Positions 36,653 through 45,002 of a stretch of DNA of 64,000 nucleotides are shown here, piece after piece. The translations under genes were made by a program, and so were the position numbers. The stretch's first letter is position 1; each line of letters starts with the position of its first letter. The notes beneath the pieces were generated by a model. The model ran no database searches. It had not been told where the DNA came from and was given only the letters and a program-made list of their open reading frames with translations. The stretch comes from an uncultured Eubacteriales bacterium (GTDB taxonomy: Bacteria; Bacillota; Clostridia; Oscillospirales; Acutalibacteraceae). The DNA lies in contig CAJTNL010000001.1 in assembly GCA_910577755.1 (NCBI GenBank), positions 82,566 through 146,565 on the forward strand, written 5' to 3'.

Positions 36653-38704
36653 ATGGCTTCTTTATTTGAACAAGATATACAAACCTTAAAAAGCGTAGGA
36701 GAAAAACGCGCCAAGCTATTTCATAAGCTTGGCGTATTTAGCGTGGGCGCTTTATTACGCTACTACCCGCGCCATTATGAGGATTGGAGTCAACCGTTAA
36801 CCATTGAACAGACTCCTTTCAACCAACCTTGTGCCATTCGTGCCACTGTTTTATACAAACCAACAGAAACACGCATCCGTAAGGGAATGACATTATATAA
36901 AACCTCCGTAACAGACGGAATCAAAGATTTACAATTGACTTTTTTTAATAATCCATATATTATGAATACCTTAAAGCAAGGACAAGAATATGTATTTTAC
37001 GGCAAAGTTACCGGTACATTTCTAAAAAAAGAAATGCGTGTACCAGAATTTTATCCTGTAAATCATGCCCCTTCTATTTGCCCAGTGTACCGCCAAACAG
37101 AAGGACTTTCTTCTCGTATGATTAGCAATGCAATGAAACATGCGCTAATCTTACTCCCAAATCAAATAAAGGATCCTATACCCTATGAGGTTCGCATGGA
37201 ACATCAACTTTGTGAATTAAGCTATGCTTTAGAACAAATTCACTTTCCCAAAGATATGGACTGCATGATCCTTGCAAAAAAACGGTTAATTTTTGAGGAA
37301 TTATTCACATTACAACTTGGTCTTTTACAGCTTAAAAGCAGAATAAAAAAAGAAACGTCCCTTCCTCCTTTACAAGATTATACCCAGGAATTTTTCAAAC
37401 TGCTTCCCTTTACTCCAACCAATGCACAGAAATGCGCTATTGCAGAAGCCATGGCAGATATGAGCCATTCTATTCACCGCCATCCTATGAGCCGTTTGAT
37501 ACAAGGAGATGTTGGTTCGGGTAAAACCGTTGTTGCCGCCGCTCTATGCCACTCTGTTGTAAAAAATGGTATGCAGGCTGCTATTATGGCTCCAACTGAG
37601 ATTTTGGCACAGCAACATTACCTTACCATGCTAAGCATATTCGAAGAAACCAATATTACTGTGGGACTTTTAACAGGTTCTTTAACTGCTGTGAAAAAAA
37701 GAAAACTAACCGAACAACTTAAGAATGGTTCAATACATCTTGTTATTGGCACACATGCACTGATCAGCGACACTGTTTCGTTTGAAAATCTCGGTCTGGT
37801 AATCACCGATGAACAACATCGCTTTGGAGTGGCACAACGAAGTTCTCTAGCCCAAAAAGGTAATCAGCCTCACATATTGGTAATGTCCGCTACACCAATT
37901 CCCCGAACGCTGGCATTGATGATATATGGTGATTTGGATATTTCGGTGCTGAATGAAATGCCACCCGGCAGACAAAAAATAGAAACTTATGTTATCAGCA
38001 GCCGCAAACGCCCTCGAGCACTGCAATACATATATACTCATTTAAATGCCGGCAGACAAGCTTACATGATATGCCCCTTGATTGAACAAAACTCTAGCGA
38101 CTTGGTGAGCGTAGAGCAATATGCGAATAGTTTACAAAAAGAAACTTTTCCTGATAAGGTGATTGGCATTTTACATGGAAAAATGAAACCAAAAGAAAAA
38201 GAGGCTATCATGACTGCGTTTTCCAACAAAGAAATTGATGTTTTAGTTTCTACTACAGTGGTTGAGGTTGGAGTCGACGTACCAAATGCAGTTATTATTT
38301 TAATTGAAAATGCGGAACGGTATGGTTTGTCACAGTTACACCAATTACGAGGTCGCGTAGGACGCGGCAATCTAAAATCTACTTGTATTTTGGTATCTGA
38401 CGCTCAAAATGAGGAAGCCGTTGCCCGTTTGAAAATATTATGCAGTACATCGGATGGTTTTCGTATAGCCGACGAAGATTTACATTTACGTGGTCCAGGT
38501 GATTTTTTCGGAGAAAAGCAGCATGGTTTACCAAATTTAAAAATTGCAGACATGGCAGAAGATATGGATACGCTGCAAAAAGCACAATCTGCCGCCCAAC
38601 ATATATTATTACAAGACCCTATGCTGGAACAATCGAAACATCAGGGATTAAATGCACAAGTTAAACAACTGTTTTCAATATTCAACGGGCAAGGATTTCA
38701 CTAA
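36653..38704 (+). CDS. recG: ATP-dependent DNA helicase RecG
   Basis: 683 residues. A wedge/OB domain (RATVLYKPTETRIRKG) is followed by the helicase core: Walker A GDVGSGKTVVAA, DEQHRFGV (DEQH box), MSATPIPRTLAL and QLRGRVGRG. RecG remodels stalled forks and Holliday junctions. Coupled to yloV by a two-base gap, as in Bacillus where yloV-recG are neighbours. Confidence 0.96.
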   Translation: MASLFEQDIQTLKSVGEKRAKLFHKLGVFSVGALLRYYPRHYEDWSQPLTIEQTPFNQPCAIRATVLYKPTETRIRKGMTLYKTSVTDGIKDLQLTFFNNPYIMNTLKQGQEYVFYGKVTGTFLKKEMRVPEFYPVNHAPSICPVYRQTEGLSSRMISNAMKHALILLPNQIKDPIPYEVRMEHQLCELSYALEQIHFPKDMDCMILAKKRLIFEELFTLQLGLLQLKSRIKKETSLPPLQDYTQEFFKLLPFTPTNAQKCAIAEAMADMSHSIHRHPMSRLIQGDVGSGKTVVAAALCHSVVKNGMQAAIMAPTEILAQQHYLTMLSIFEETNITVGLLTGSLTAVKKRKLTEQLKNGSIHLVIGTHALISDTVSFENLGLVITDEQHRFGVAQRSSLAQKGNQPHILVMSATPIPRTLALMIYGDLDISVLNEMPPGRQKIETYVISSRKRPRALQYIYTHLNAGRQAYMICPLIEQNSSDLVSVEQYANSLQKETFPDKVIGILHGKMKPKEKEAIMTAFSNKEIDVLVSTTVVEVGVDVPNAVIILIENAERYGLSQLHQLRGRVGRGNLKSTCILVSDAQNEEAVARLKILCSTSDGFRIADEDLHLRGPGDFFGEKQHGLPNLKIADMAEDMDTLQKAQSAAQHILLQDPMLEQSKHQGLNAQVKQLFSIFNGQGFH

Positions 38705-38839
38705 AGTATATTGCATGATACAAATGAATTCAACCTTATACTGATTGTTTTTATAGCCTCCAACACTAAAAATACTTGTCCATTTTTACTGCAAAATTTC
38801 TATGTTTGTTTTAACTCAATATCCTATATATTAGAATAA

Positions 38840-38877
38840 AAATCTGATACAGGCACTTTGTACTCTGTATCAGATTT
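38840..38877. terminator. Bidirectional terminator
   Basis: 13-base perfect stem AAATCTGATACAG / CTGTATCAGATTT with T-runs on both strands, between recG and the feo genes. It serves at least the minus-strand feo transcript. Confidence 0.85.
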
Positions 38878-38882
38878 TTTAT

Positions 38883-39056
38883 TTAACTGCGCATATTTTT
38901 TTCTTTTTTGGAAGAATGACATTGCGATGCTTTTGAACATCCACCGCAACCGCAGCCACAACCGATACCTCCATTTCGTTTTACTTTCACAATCCCTGTT
39001 ATGACAACTGCCAGTAAAGCGACAATAATAACGCCTCCAATAATCCAATTGATCAT
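38883..39056 (-). CDS. FeoB-associated Cys-rich membrane protein
   Basis: 57 residues from the Met at 39056, behind GGGAG; an ATG five codons upstream has no site. One transmembrane helix (WIIGGVIIVALLAVVITGIV) and a short cytoplasmic GCGCGCGGCSKASQC cluster. This small protein family accompanies FeoB in clostridia and may take the place of FeoC. It lies 35 bases after feoB. Confidence 0.88.
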   Translation of the reverse strand: MINWIIGGVIIVALLAVVITGIVKVKRNGGIGCGCGCGGCSKASQCHSSKKEKNMRS

Positions 39057-39090
39057 AAGAATTACTCCCATCTAATAAAATGTTAAATAA

Positions 39091-41244
39091 CTATACATCG
39101 GTAGCTAAATGATGCTTTTGTTTCTTTCTGCGTATTGCCGCCAGTATCAAAATACCTGCAATAACTGCCGTCACAATCACAACCGAAATCACTGCGTTGA
39201 TAATGCTACCATTGAGGAAAATAGCACTTCCTACCTGAAAAACTACCAGTCCCAATAAATAAGCAACAAAAGTTTGAAACAGTACAGTAAAGGCAGTCCA
39301 TCTCCATGATCGCATCTCTTTTTTAATAGCCGCTATCGCTGCTATACAAGGAGCACAAATCATATTAAAGGCTAAAAATCCATATGCACTTACCGTTGTA
39401 AATATAGCGCTTAAGCCCTCTATTGCGCCTGGATCATCCAGTACGGCATCTCCTGCTCCCAACAAAACGCCAAATGTCGCGACTACATTTTCTTTTGCAA
39501 TGAGTCCTGTCAATGTAGCCACTGTTGCCTCCCAGTTTCCAAAACCCAGAGGAGCAAAAACAGGTGCAATAAAACCACCAATTGCCGCAAGCATACTTTC
39601 CCCTGTATCTACCATTTGCATCTGCCAATTAAACGTAGACAAGAACCATAGCAAGGCTGCCGACACAAAGATAACAGTACCTGCTTTAATTAGGAATGCT
39701 TTTGCTTTATCCCATACATTCATCAGCACACTTTTAGGACGTGGCACATGATAATTGGGAAGTTCCATCACAAAAGGAGAACTATCTCCGGCAAACAGAT
39801 TGGTATGTTTTAATACTAACCCACAAATGATAACCATAGCAATTCCCATAAAGTAGATGCTCGGTGCAATCCATGGCGATCCGCCAAATAAAGAGCCTGC
39901 TATCATTGCAATAATCGGTAGCTTAGCGCTGCAAGGGATAAACGTGGTAACCATAATGGTCATTTTGCGGTCACGTTCTCGTTCAATAGTACGAGACGCC
40001 ATAATACCCGGTACACCACATCCAGCCGAAACCATAAGCGGAATAAAAGATTTGCCCGAAAGTCCAATTTTACGGAACAAACGATCCAATATAAACGCCA
40101 CACGAGACATATAACCGCAATCTTCTAAAATAGACAGCAGTAAAAATAACAGGCATATCTGCGGTACAAAACCAATCACGGAGCCAACACCGCCAATAAT
40201 GCCGTCTACCAGCAATCCTTGTACCCATGGCGCTGCGCCTGCCATTTCCAACCAGTTGCTTACATTGCCTTGGATCACTTCTCCAACAAGAAAATCGTTG
40301 GTCCAATCTGTTGCTATAGCGCCCACCCACGAAACCGCAATAAAATAAACCAAAAACATCACGCCTATAAAAATTGGAAACGCAAGCCAACGGTTGGTTA
40401 CAATCCGATCAATTTTATCGGATATGGTAAATCCCGTTGTTTTTTTCACAAAACATTTTTTTATAATTGTATCAATATATTCATATCTGGCATTTGCAAT
40501 AATGCTTTCACAATCATCATGATGTTGCAGCTCATAATTTTTTACCAGATTATGAATATAAACCTGCTTCTCCTGTGACAAATCAAGTTTATCCATTGCT
40601 TTGGCGTCCAGCTCAAAGCATTTTACCGCATACCATCTTGTATACTCCTTAATCCCTTCTGTAACCAAAACAGATTCTATAGTAGATAAACATTTTTCCA
40701 ACGCCTGTGCAAACTTGTGGCGTTGTTTTGTCCATTCAGAATGAGATTGTGCAATTTCAACTGCTTTTTTTACGATTTCTCTACAGCCAATTCCTTTTAC
40801 AGCTGAGGTCTCAAATACCGAACATCCCAGTTCTTGTGACAATGCCTTTATATCAATAGTATCGCCGCGTTTTTTCACGATGTCCATCATATTTAAAGCC
40901 ACCACCACCGGCAAGCCAATCTCCATCATCTGTGTGGTTAAATAAAGGTTGCGTTCTAGATTAGACGCATCTATAATATTAATGACAACATCAGGGTGTT
41001 CATCTAATAAATAGTTGCGCGTTACAACCTCTTCCAACGTATAAGGCGATAACGAATAGATTCCTGGTAAATCTACAATATTTACTTCTTTATAGCCTCT
41101 GATCCTGCCCTCTTTTTTTTCAACTGTAACGCCGGGCCAATTACCAACATACTGGTTACTGCCTGTTAAAAGGTTAAACATTGTCGTTTTTCCACTGTTC
41201 GGGTTACCAGCCAGCGCAATCCTGATTTTTGCTTCTTTTGCCAT
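39091..41244 (-). CDS. feoB: Ferrous iron transport protein B
   Basis: 717 residues. N-terminal G domain: GNPNSGKTTMFNLLTG, DLPGIYSLSPY and NMMD. A helical GDI-like domain follows, then two Gate repeats and FeoB core helices with SAGCGVPGIMASRT and GCGVPGxMA-type motifs. It imports Fe2+ under anoxic conditions. ATG behind AGGAGG. An operator-like palindrome lies in the 84-base gap between feoA and feoB (41271-41284). Confidence 0.96.
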   Translation of the reverse strand: MAKEAKIRIALAGNPNSGKTTMFNLLTGSNQYVGNWPGVTVEKKEGRIRGYKEVNIVDLPGIYSLSPYTLEEVVTRNYLLDEHPDVVINIIDASNLERNLYLTTQMMEIGLPVVVALNMMDIVKKRGDTIDIKALSQELGCSVFETSAVKGIGCREIVKKAVEIAQSHSEWTKQRHKFAQALEKCLSTIESVLVTEGIKEYTRWYAVKCFELDAKAMDKLDLSQEKQVYIHNLVKNYELQHHDDCESIIANARYEYIDTIIKKCFVKKTTGFTISDKIDRIVTNRWLAFPIFIGVMFLVYFIAVSWVGAIATDWTNDFLVGEVIQGNVSNWLEMAGAAPWVQGLLVDGIIGGVGSVIGFVPQICLLFLLLSILEDCGYMSRVAFILDRLFRKIGLSGKSFIPLMVSAGCGVPGIMASRTIERERDRKMTIMVTTFIPCSAKLPIIAMIAGSLFGGSPWIAPSIYFMGIAMVIICGLVLKHTNLFAGDSSPFVMELPNYHVPRPKSVLMNVWDKAKAFLIKAGTVIFVSAALLWFLSTFNWQMQMVDTGESMLAAIGGFIAPVFAPLGFGNWEATVATLTGLIAKENVVATFGVLLGAGDAVLDDPGAIEGLSAIFTTVSAYGFLAFNMICAPCIAAIAAIKKEMRSWRWTAFTVLFQTFVAYLLGLVVFQVGSAIFLNGSIINAVISVVIVTAVIAGILILAAIRRKKQKHHLATDV

Positions 41245-41270
41245 GGTTTTCCTCCTATTAAATTTTTATA

Positions 41271-41284
41271 TTAGCACATGCTAA
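41271..41284. promoter_or_regulatory. DtxR/MntR-type operator between feoA and feoB
   Basis: TTAGCACATGCTAA, a near-perfect 14-base palindrome. Its reverse complement is identical to the site at 42424-42437. The position 26 bases before feoB suggests control of an internal feoB promoter. Confidence 0.65.
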
Positions 41285-41328
41285 CCTAAAATGCCAATTA
41301 CCTGATATGTATCGGATAACTCTTACAT

Positions 41329-41553
41329 TTATGCTTCAATCTCAATCATTTCAGCATCTTTTTTTCTTAAAGTCAGTTCATATCCTCGCACTGTTACCTC
41401 AATCGGGTCTCCAAATGGAGCGCAACGTCTGACTAATATATCAACGCCATTGGTAATTCCCATATCCATAATCCTGCGCCGAATAGCTCCTTGACCATGA
41501 ATCTTTACTACTTTTACGTTTTTTCCTACTTTCACTTGTTTCAATGTTTTCAT
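41329..41553 (-). CDS. feoA: Ferrous iron transport protein A
   Basis: 74 residues, the normal FeoA size, SH3-like fold: GQGAIRRRIMDMGITNGVDILVRRCAPFGDPIEVTVRGYELTLRKKDAEMIEIE. ATG behind GAAGGGAT. FeoA works with FeoB at the membrane. The first eight codons with everything upstream are repeated 183 bases away, so feoA has two copies of its promoter. Confidence 0.95.
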   Translation of the reverse strand: MKTLKQVKVGKNVKVVKIHGQGAIRRRIMDMGITNGVDILVRRCAPFGDPIEVTVRGYELTLRKKDAEMIEIEA

Positions 41554-41634
41554 TATAAACGATCCCTTCGTTTAACAATATTGTTAACATAATCAACATC
41601 TTCAGTTAGCCTATGTTAACTATTTGTCATGTTT

Positions 41635-41663
41635 AGTGTATCACTACTTACCTATAGTGTCAA
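41635..41663 (-). promoter_or_regulatory. feoA promoter, proximal copy
   Basis: On the minus strand TTGACA (41663-41658), 17-base spacer, TACACT (41640-41635). Downstream lie GTTAGCCTATGTTAAC (41605-41620) and the 16-base palindrome TTAACAATATTGTTAA (41572-41587), both operator candidates. The distal copy is 183 bases further up (-10 at 41818-41823, -35 at 41841-41846). Confidence 0.75.
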
Positions 41664-41667
41664 TAGT

Positions 41668-41736
41668 TTATCGACAAATTTGGTGCATGATAATCATTAC
41701 GCATTTACTTTCTTTCACTTGTTTCAATGTTTTCAT
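41668..41736 (-). CDS. 22-codon leader ORF from truncated feoA copy
   Basis: The distal copy of the duplication retains the feoA ribosome-binding site and start (MKTLKQVK), then runs into spacer sequence and stops: MKTLKQVKESKCVMIIM and five more residues. The frame ends at 41668, inside the proximal promoter just beyond its -35 box. Translation would depend on the distal promoter. It is probably a by-product, but could affect the proximal promoter. Confidence 0.45.
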   Translation of the reverse strand: MKTLKQVKESKCVMIIMHQICR

Positions 41737-41976
41737 TATAAACGATCCCTTCGTTTAACAATATTGTTAACATAATCAACATCTTCAGTTAGCCTATGTT
41801 AACTATTTGTTATGTTTAGTGTATCACTACTTACCTATAGTGTCAATAGTTTATCGACAAATTTGATGCATGATAATCATTACGCATTTACCTTATCTCT
41901 TGTATTTTATCAAAAATCATGCTACATTATATATAAACACCTTACGGTATATAAAAGGTTAGGAGGTCGAAATAAT

Positions 41977-42336
41977 ATGTATGAATCAGGAGAAAACTAT
42001 CTGGAAACCATACTAATGTTACGCCAAAAACAAGGCTATGTACGCTCTATAGATGTAGCTAATCAATTAGGATTTACAAAACCAAGCGTGAGCCGCGCCA
42101 TGAGCATTTTAAAAAATAACGGTTACATTACAGTAGAAAACAGCGGAAATATTGTATTTACGGAAAAGGGAGAGCAAAAAGCCAACGAAATTTATGAACG
42201 CCACTTATATATTACAAAGTTTTTACAGCAGACATTGGGCATATCTGAAGAGCTTGCCGCACAGGACGCCTGCCGCATTGAGCATATTATTAGTCAAGAA
42301 ACCTTTTCACGTATTAAAGAGAAAGTAGACGCTTAG
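41977..42336 (+). CDS. DtxR/MntR family metal-dependent repressor
   Basis: 119 residues from the ATG at 41977 behind AGGAGG; a longer open frame to 41812 lies in the duplicated region without a site. It begins MYESGENYLETILMLRQKQGYVRSIDVANQLGFTKPSVSRAMSIL, a winged helix typical of MntR/IdeR, followed by the dimerisation/metal part with Glu and His (CRIEHIIS). There is no SH3 domain. Divergent from feoAB and close to several matching palindromes, so it probably represses iron uptake; manganese sensing is the alternative. Confidence 0.9.
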   Translation: MYESGENYLETILMLRQKQGYVRSIDVANQLGFTKPSVSRAMSILKNNGYITVENSGNIVFTEKGEQKANEIYERHLYITKFLQQTLGISEELAAQDACRIEHIISQETFSRIKEKVDA

Positions 42337-42388
42337 AATTTTTATCTGATACCTTTGTAAAAAATATTTATTTTCTTATAAATAGATA

Positions 42389-42437
42389 TTGACAATCAAG
42401 TTAGCATATGCTAATATATATAGTTAGCATGTGCTAA
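42389..42437 (+). promoter_or_regulatory. Promoter with two DtxR-type operators
   Basis: TTGACA (42389-42394), 17-base spacer, TAATAT (42412-42417). The perfect palindrome TTAGCATATGCTAA (42401-42414) covers the spacer and -10, and TTAGCATGTGCTAA (42424-42437) covers the start site. Metal-loaded repressor bound here would block transcription. Confidence 0.75.
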
Positions 42438-42767
42438 TTAAAGTATTGCTGATTCGCATTACTTGTTAACATATAGTTAGTTATAACTATATGCGGCCAT
42501 AAAACACTATCGCTTATGGCCACAGGGCAGGTTTCTTTACGGTCTGTTTTCCGTCCCTAATAAATTAAAAAACAACACAAAACAGTAAAGCCGTACTCTA
42601 ATCCCAATTCCTTCCCTGCACAAAAGACCTGTCTATTGATATAAATGCATGCCGCTAACCAGCAGCACAGAACAACAGGTCATCTTTTTTCATTCGCCTA
42701 TGGGATCTATATCATACATTCATTTTTCTTCTAAAAAACGCAGTGTACATAAGTACCTGCGTTTTTT
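42424..42767 (+). ncRNA. Candidate iron-regulated small RNA
   Basis: About 340 bases from the operator-controlled promoter at 42389 to the terminator at 42733-42767. No frame with a ribosome-binding site is present on the plus strand. Stem candidates include GGCCATAA / TTATGGCC (about 42494-42520) and GACCTGT / ACAGGTC (about 42627-42681) followed by ATCTTTTTT, which might be an earlier terminator. I recognise no known RNA family. Inference from promoter, operators, structure and lack of a gene. Confidence 0.45.
42733..42767. terminator. Bidirectional terminator
   Basis: AAAAAACGCAG / CTGCGTTTTTT with a 13-base loop. It lies between the candidate RNA (plus) and the end of the XRE gene (minus). 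Confidence 0.85.
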
Positions 42768-42794
42768 ATTTTGTCTTTACTGCACAGTTCCGCT

Positions 42795-43043
42795 CTATTT
42801 CTGCTGTCCCAAAAGCCATTCCACCGAAACATCTAAAATATTTGCCAATGCAACTAATTCAAAATCTGTAACAAAACGAATTTGTCCTTCTAATTTAGAT
42901 AAACCAGAGGCATTCATATCTATACCATTAATCTGCAGTTGCGCTAAAAGATCTTTCTGCTTCATACCTTTACCTTTTCTCGCCAACTCAACACGAGCGC
43001 CGACTAAATTGCGATTGCCCAAAGCTTGTTTTCGTAATCTCAT
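42795..43043 (-). CDS. XRE-family transcriptional regulator
   Basis: 82 residues, ATG behind TGGAGATG. Helix-turn-helix: LVGARVELARKGKGMKQKDLLAQLQINGIDMNASGLSKLEGQIRFVTDFELVALANILDVSVEWLLGQQ. The middle is slightly longer than a standard Cro/CI domain, as in a common clostridial subgroup. A perfect 12-base inverted repeat in its leader (43061-43090) is a likely autoregulatory site. Function unknown. Confidence 0.88.
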   Translation of the reverse strand: MRLRKQALGNRNLVGARVELARKGKGMKQKDLLAQLQINGIDMNASGLSKLEGQIRFVTDFELVALANILDVSVEWLLGQQK

Positions 43044-43060
43044 AAGTTCATCTCCAATAT

Positions 43061-43090
43061 CGGTATCAAAACAAAACCGTTTTGATACCG
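43061..43090. repeat. Perfect inverted repeat in leader of the XRE gene
   Basis: CGGTATCAAAAC / GTTTTGATACCG around a 6-base loop, 17 bases upstream of the XRE start codon. Possible operator or RNA hairpin. Confidence 0.6.
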
Positions 43091-43328
43091 TAATCTATAA
43101 AACGGCCGCAAATGCCCCGCTACTTTTAAATAAGCAACTCTTTAAAAAATGATAGTTGTATTATAACTTTTTTTTTTATTTTTCGCAATAAGAAACAAAA
43201 TAATGCAACGTAACTAATAAAATAACATTTGTTATTTTGTCTCTTTCTTGATATAATATGCTAAATAAATATAGTTTGATATACAAGAGACTTGATACAG
43301 CATAAACTTACTTCCGGAGGTGCGTAAT

Positions 43329-44789
43329 ATGGATCATTACAGCGGTTTAAGAACCAACCTGACAATGTTGATGGATTTTTATGCAATCACTATGGCAAAC
43401 GGATACTTCACAAATGGCTATAAAGACCGTATAGCCTATTTTGACATGTTTTTTCGTCATGTGCCAAATGACGGCGGATTTGCAATTATGGCAGGCGTAC
43501 AGCAATTGATTGAATATTTTGACAATCTACATTTTACAAAAGACGACATTAATTATTTGGAATCTACAAAGCTATTTTCACCTACATTTTTAGACTATTT
43601 ACAAAGCTTTCGGTTTTCGTGCGATGTTTGGGCAATACCGGAAGGAACACCAATTTTTCCGATGGAGCCTATCGTAACAGTTCGCGGTCCAGCGATTGAG
43701 GCGCAGTTTATTGAAACCATGATACTACTCACTATTAACCATCAAAGCCTAATTGCAACCAAAGCCAATCGAATTGTACGAGCAGCGCAGGGACGTCCGG
43801 TTATGGAGTTTGGTTCCCGCCGGGCACAGGGATTTGACGGAGCAATATACGGTTCACGTGCCGCCTATATCGGAGGTTGCTGTGGGACTGCATGTACACT
43901 TGGCGCTCGCAAATTTAATATTCCGGCTATGGGAACAATGGCGCATAGCTGGGTACAACTCTTCGACAACGAGCTAGACGCCTTTCGCGCTTATGCAAGA
44001 GCATATCCATCTCAATGCATGTTATTAGTAGATACTTATAACGTATTAAAATCCGGTATCCCCAATGCAATACGTATATTTCACGAAGAACTGGTACCAA
44101 ACGGCTATCGTCCTGCCGGAATTCGTATTGACAGCGGTGACATTACATATTTAACCCGTCAGGCACGCGCCATGTTAGACCAAGCAGGTTTTCATGACTG
44201 CAAAATATGTGCCTCAAATTCACTAGACGAATTTACAATCAAAGAAATTCTCACGGAAGGCGCTTGTGTAGACAGCTTTGGTGTCGGCGAACGTATGATT
44301 ACCTCCTCCTCCGAACCCGTATTTGGCGGTGTATATAAATTGGCAGGCATTGAAGATAAAGATGGCAATATTATTCCTAAAATTAAAATTAGTGAAAATA
44401 CTGCAAAAATTACAACACCCTGCTTTAAAAATTTATGGCGCTTGTTTGATCGCAGCAGTGGAAAAGCCATTGCTGACATTATTACATTGTTTGATGAAAT
44501 AATTGACGATACAAAGCCCTATACAATTTTCGACCCATCTAATACATGGAAGCGTAAAACGGTAGAGAACTTCCACGCAGTACCGTTGCGCACTCAAATT
44601 TTTAAACAGGGGAAGAATATTGCCCAACCTAAAACTTTACAGGAAATTCAGACATATTGTAAAGAACAAATCAACACTTTATGGCCTGAAGTATTACGAT
44701 TTGACCATCCTCATAAGTATTATGTGGATTTGTCTAAAAAACTATGGGATATTAAATCAGAGCTTTTACAAAAAAACAGCGAAAAATAA
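43329..44789 (+). CDS. pncB: Nicotinate phosphoribosyltransferase
   Basis: 486 residues from the ATG at 43329, eight bases after GGAGG. Converts nicotinate and PRPP to nicotinate mononucleotide (NAD salvage). Motifs: LTMLMDFYAITMANGYF, VMEFGSRRAQGFDGA (phosphoryl-accepting region), GTMAHSWVQ, RIDSGDI and SFGVGERM. The last part is the long C-terminal domain of the Firmicute type. Monocistronic. Confidence 0.95.
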   Translation: MDHYSGLRTNLTMLMDFYAITMANGYFTNGYKDRIAYFDMFFRHVPNDGGFAIMAGVQQLIEYFDNLHFTKDDINYLESTKLFSPTFLDYLQSFRFSCDVWAIPEGTPIFPMEPIVTVRGPAIEAQFIETMILLTINHQSLIATKANRIVRAAQGRPVMEFGSRRAQGFDGAIYGSRAAYIGGCCGTACTLGARKFNIPAMGTMAHSWVQLFDNELDAFRAYARAYPSQCMLLVDTYNVLKSGIPNAIRIFHEELVPNGYRPAGIRIDSGDITYLTRQARAMLDQAGFHDCKICASNSLDEFTIKEILTEGACVDSFGVGERMITSSSEPVFGGVYKLAGIEDKDGNIIPKIKISENTAKITTPCFKNLWRLFDRSSGKAIADIITLFDEIIDDTKPYTIFDPSNTWKRKTVENFHAVPLRTQIFKQGKNIAQPKTLQEIQTYCKEQINTLWPEVLRFDHPHKYYVDLSKKLWDIKSELLQKNSEK

Positions 44790-45002
44790 AAAACAACCGC
44801 CCAAAAATAATATAAACCACTCACGAAATAGCGTTCGTGTGTATAAAAATCATAAATAGTGCGCCATTTGTATATATTTTTATTACAGATAGTCTTCCAC
44901 AATCTTTTTGTGTATTATGATTTATGATAAAAAAACACAAATATACAGCGTGTAAACCACTATAAAATGTATCATTTTGTTTCTGTTTTTTATCCAAGTT
45001 CA

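Larger units (their letters stand above)
41529..41891. repeat. 183-bp tandem duplication of the feoA promoter
   Basis: Two copies, 41529-41708 and 41712-41891, offset by exactly 183 bases and different at two positions that I can find (41628 C versus 41811 T; 41683 G versus 41866 A). Each copy holds the first codons of feoA, its ribosome-binding site, the palindrome TTAACAATATTGTTAA, the operator-like GTTAGCCTATGTTAAC and a complete promoter. Confidence 0.95.

Noticed and set aside
41812..41976. Longer N-terminus for the DtxR-like repressor
   Set aside because: The extra 55 codons fall in the duplicated feoA promoter; AGGAGG stands before the ATG at 41977.
42649..43152. Long plus-strand open frame (167 codons)
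   Set aside because: It lies antisense to the XRE gene and shows no family pattern or ribosome-binding site; it also crosses the terminator at 42733.
44800..44850. Terminator between pncB and the carboxypeptidase gene
   Set aside because: A hairpin (CACGAA...TTCGTG) exists, but it has no convincing T-run next to the stem on either strand.
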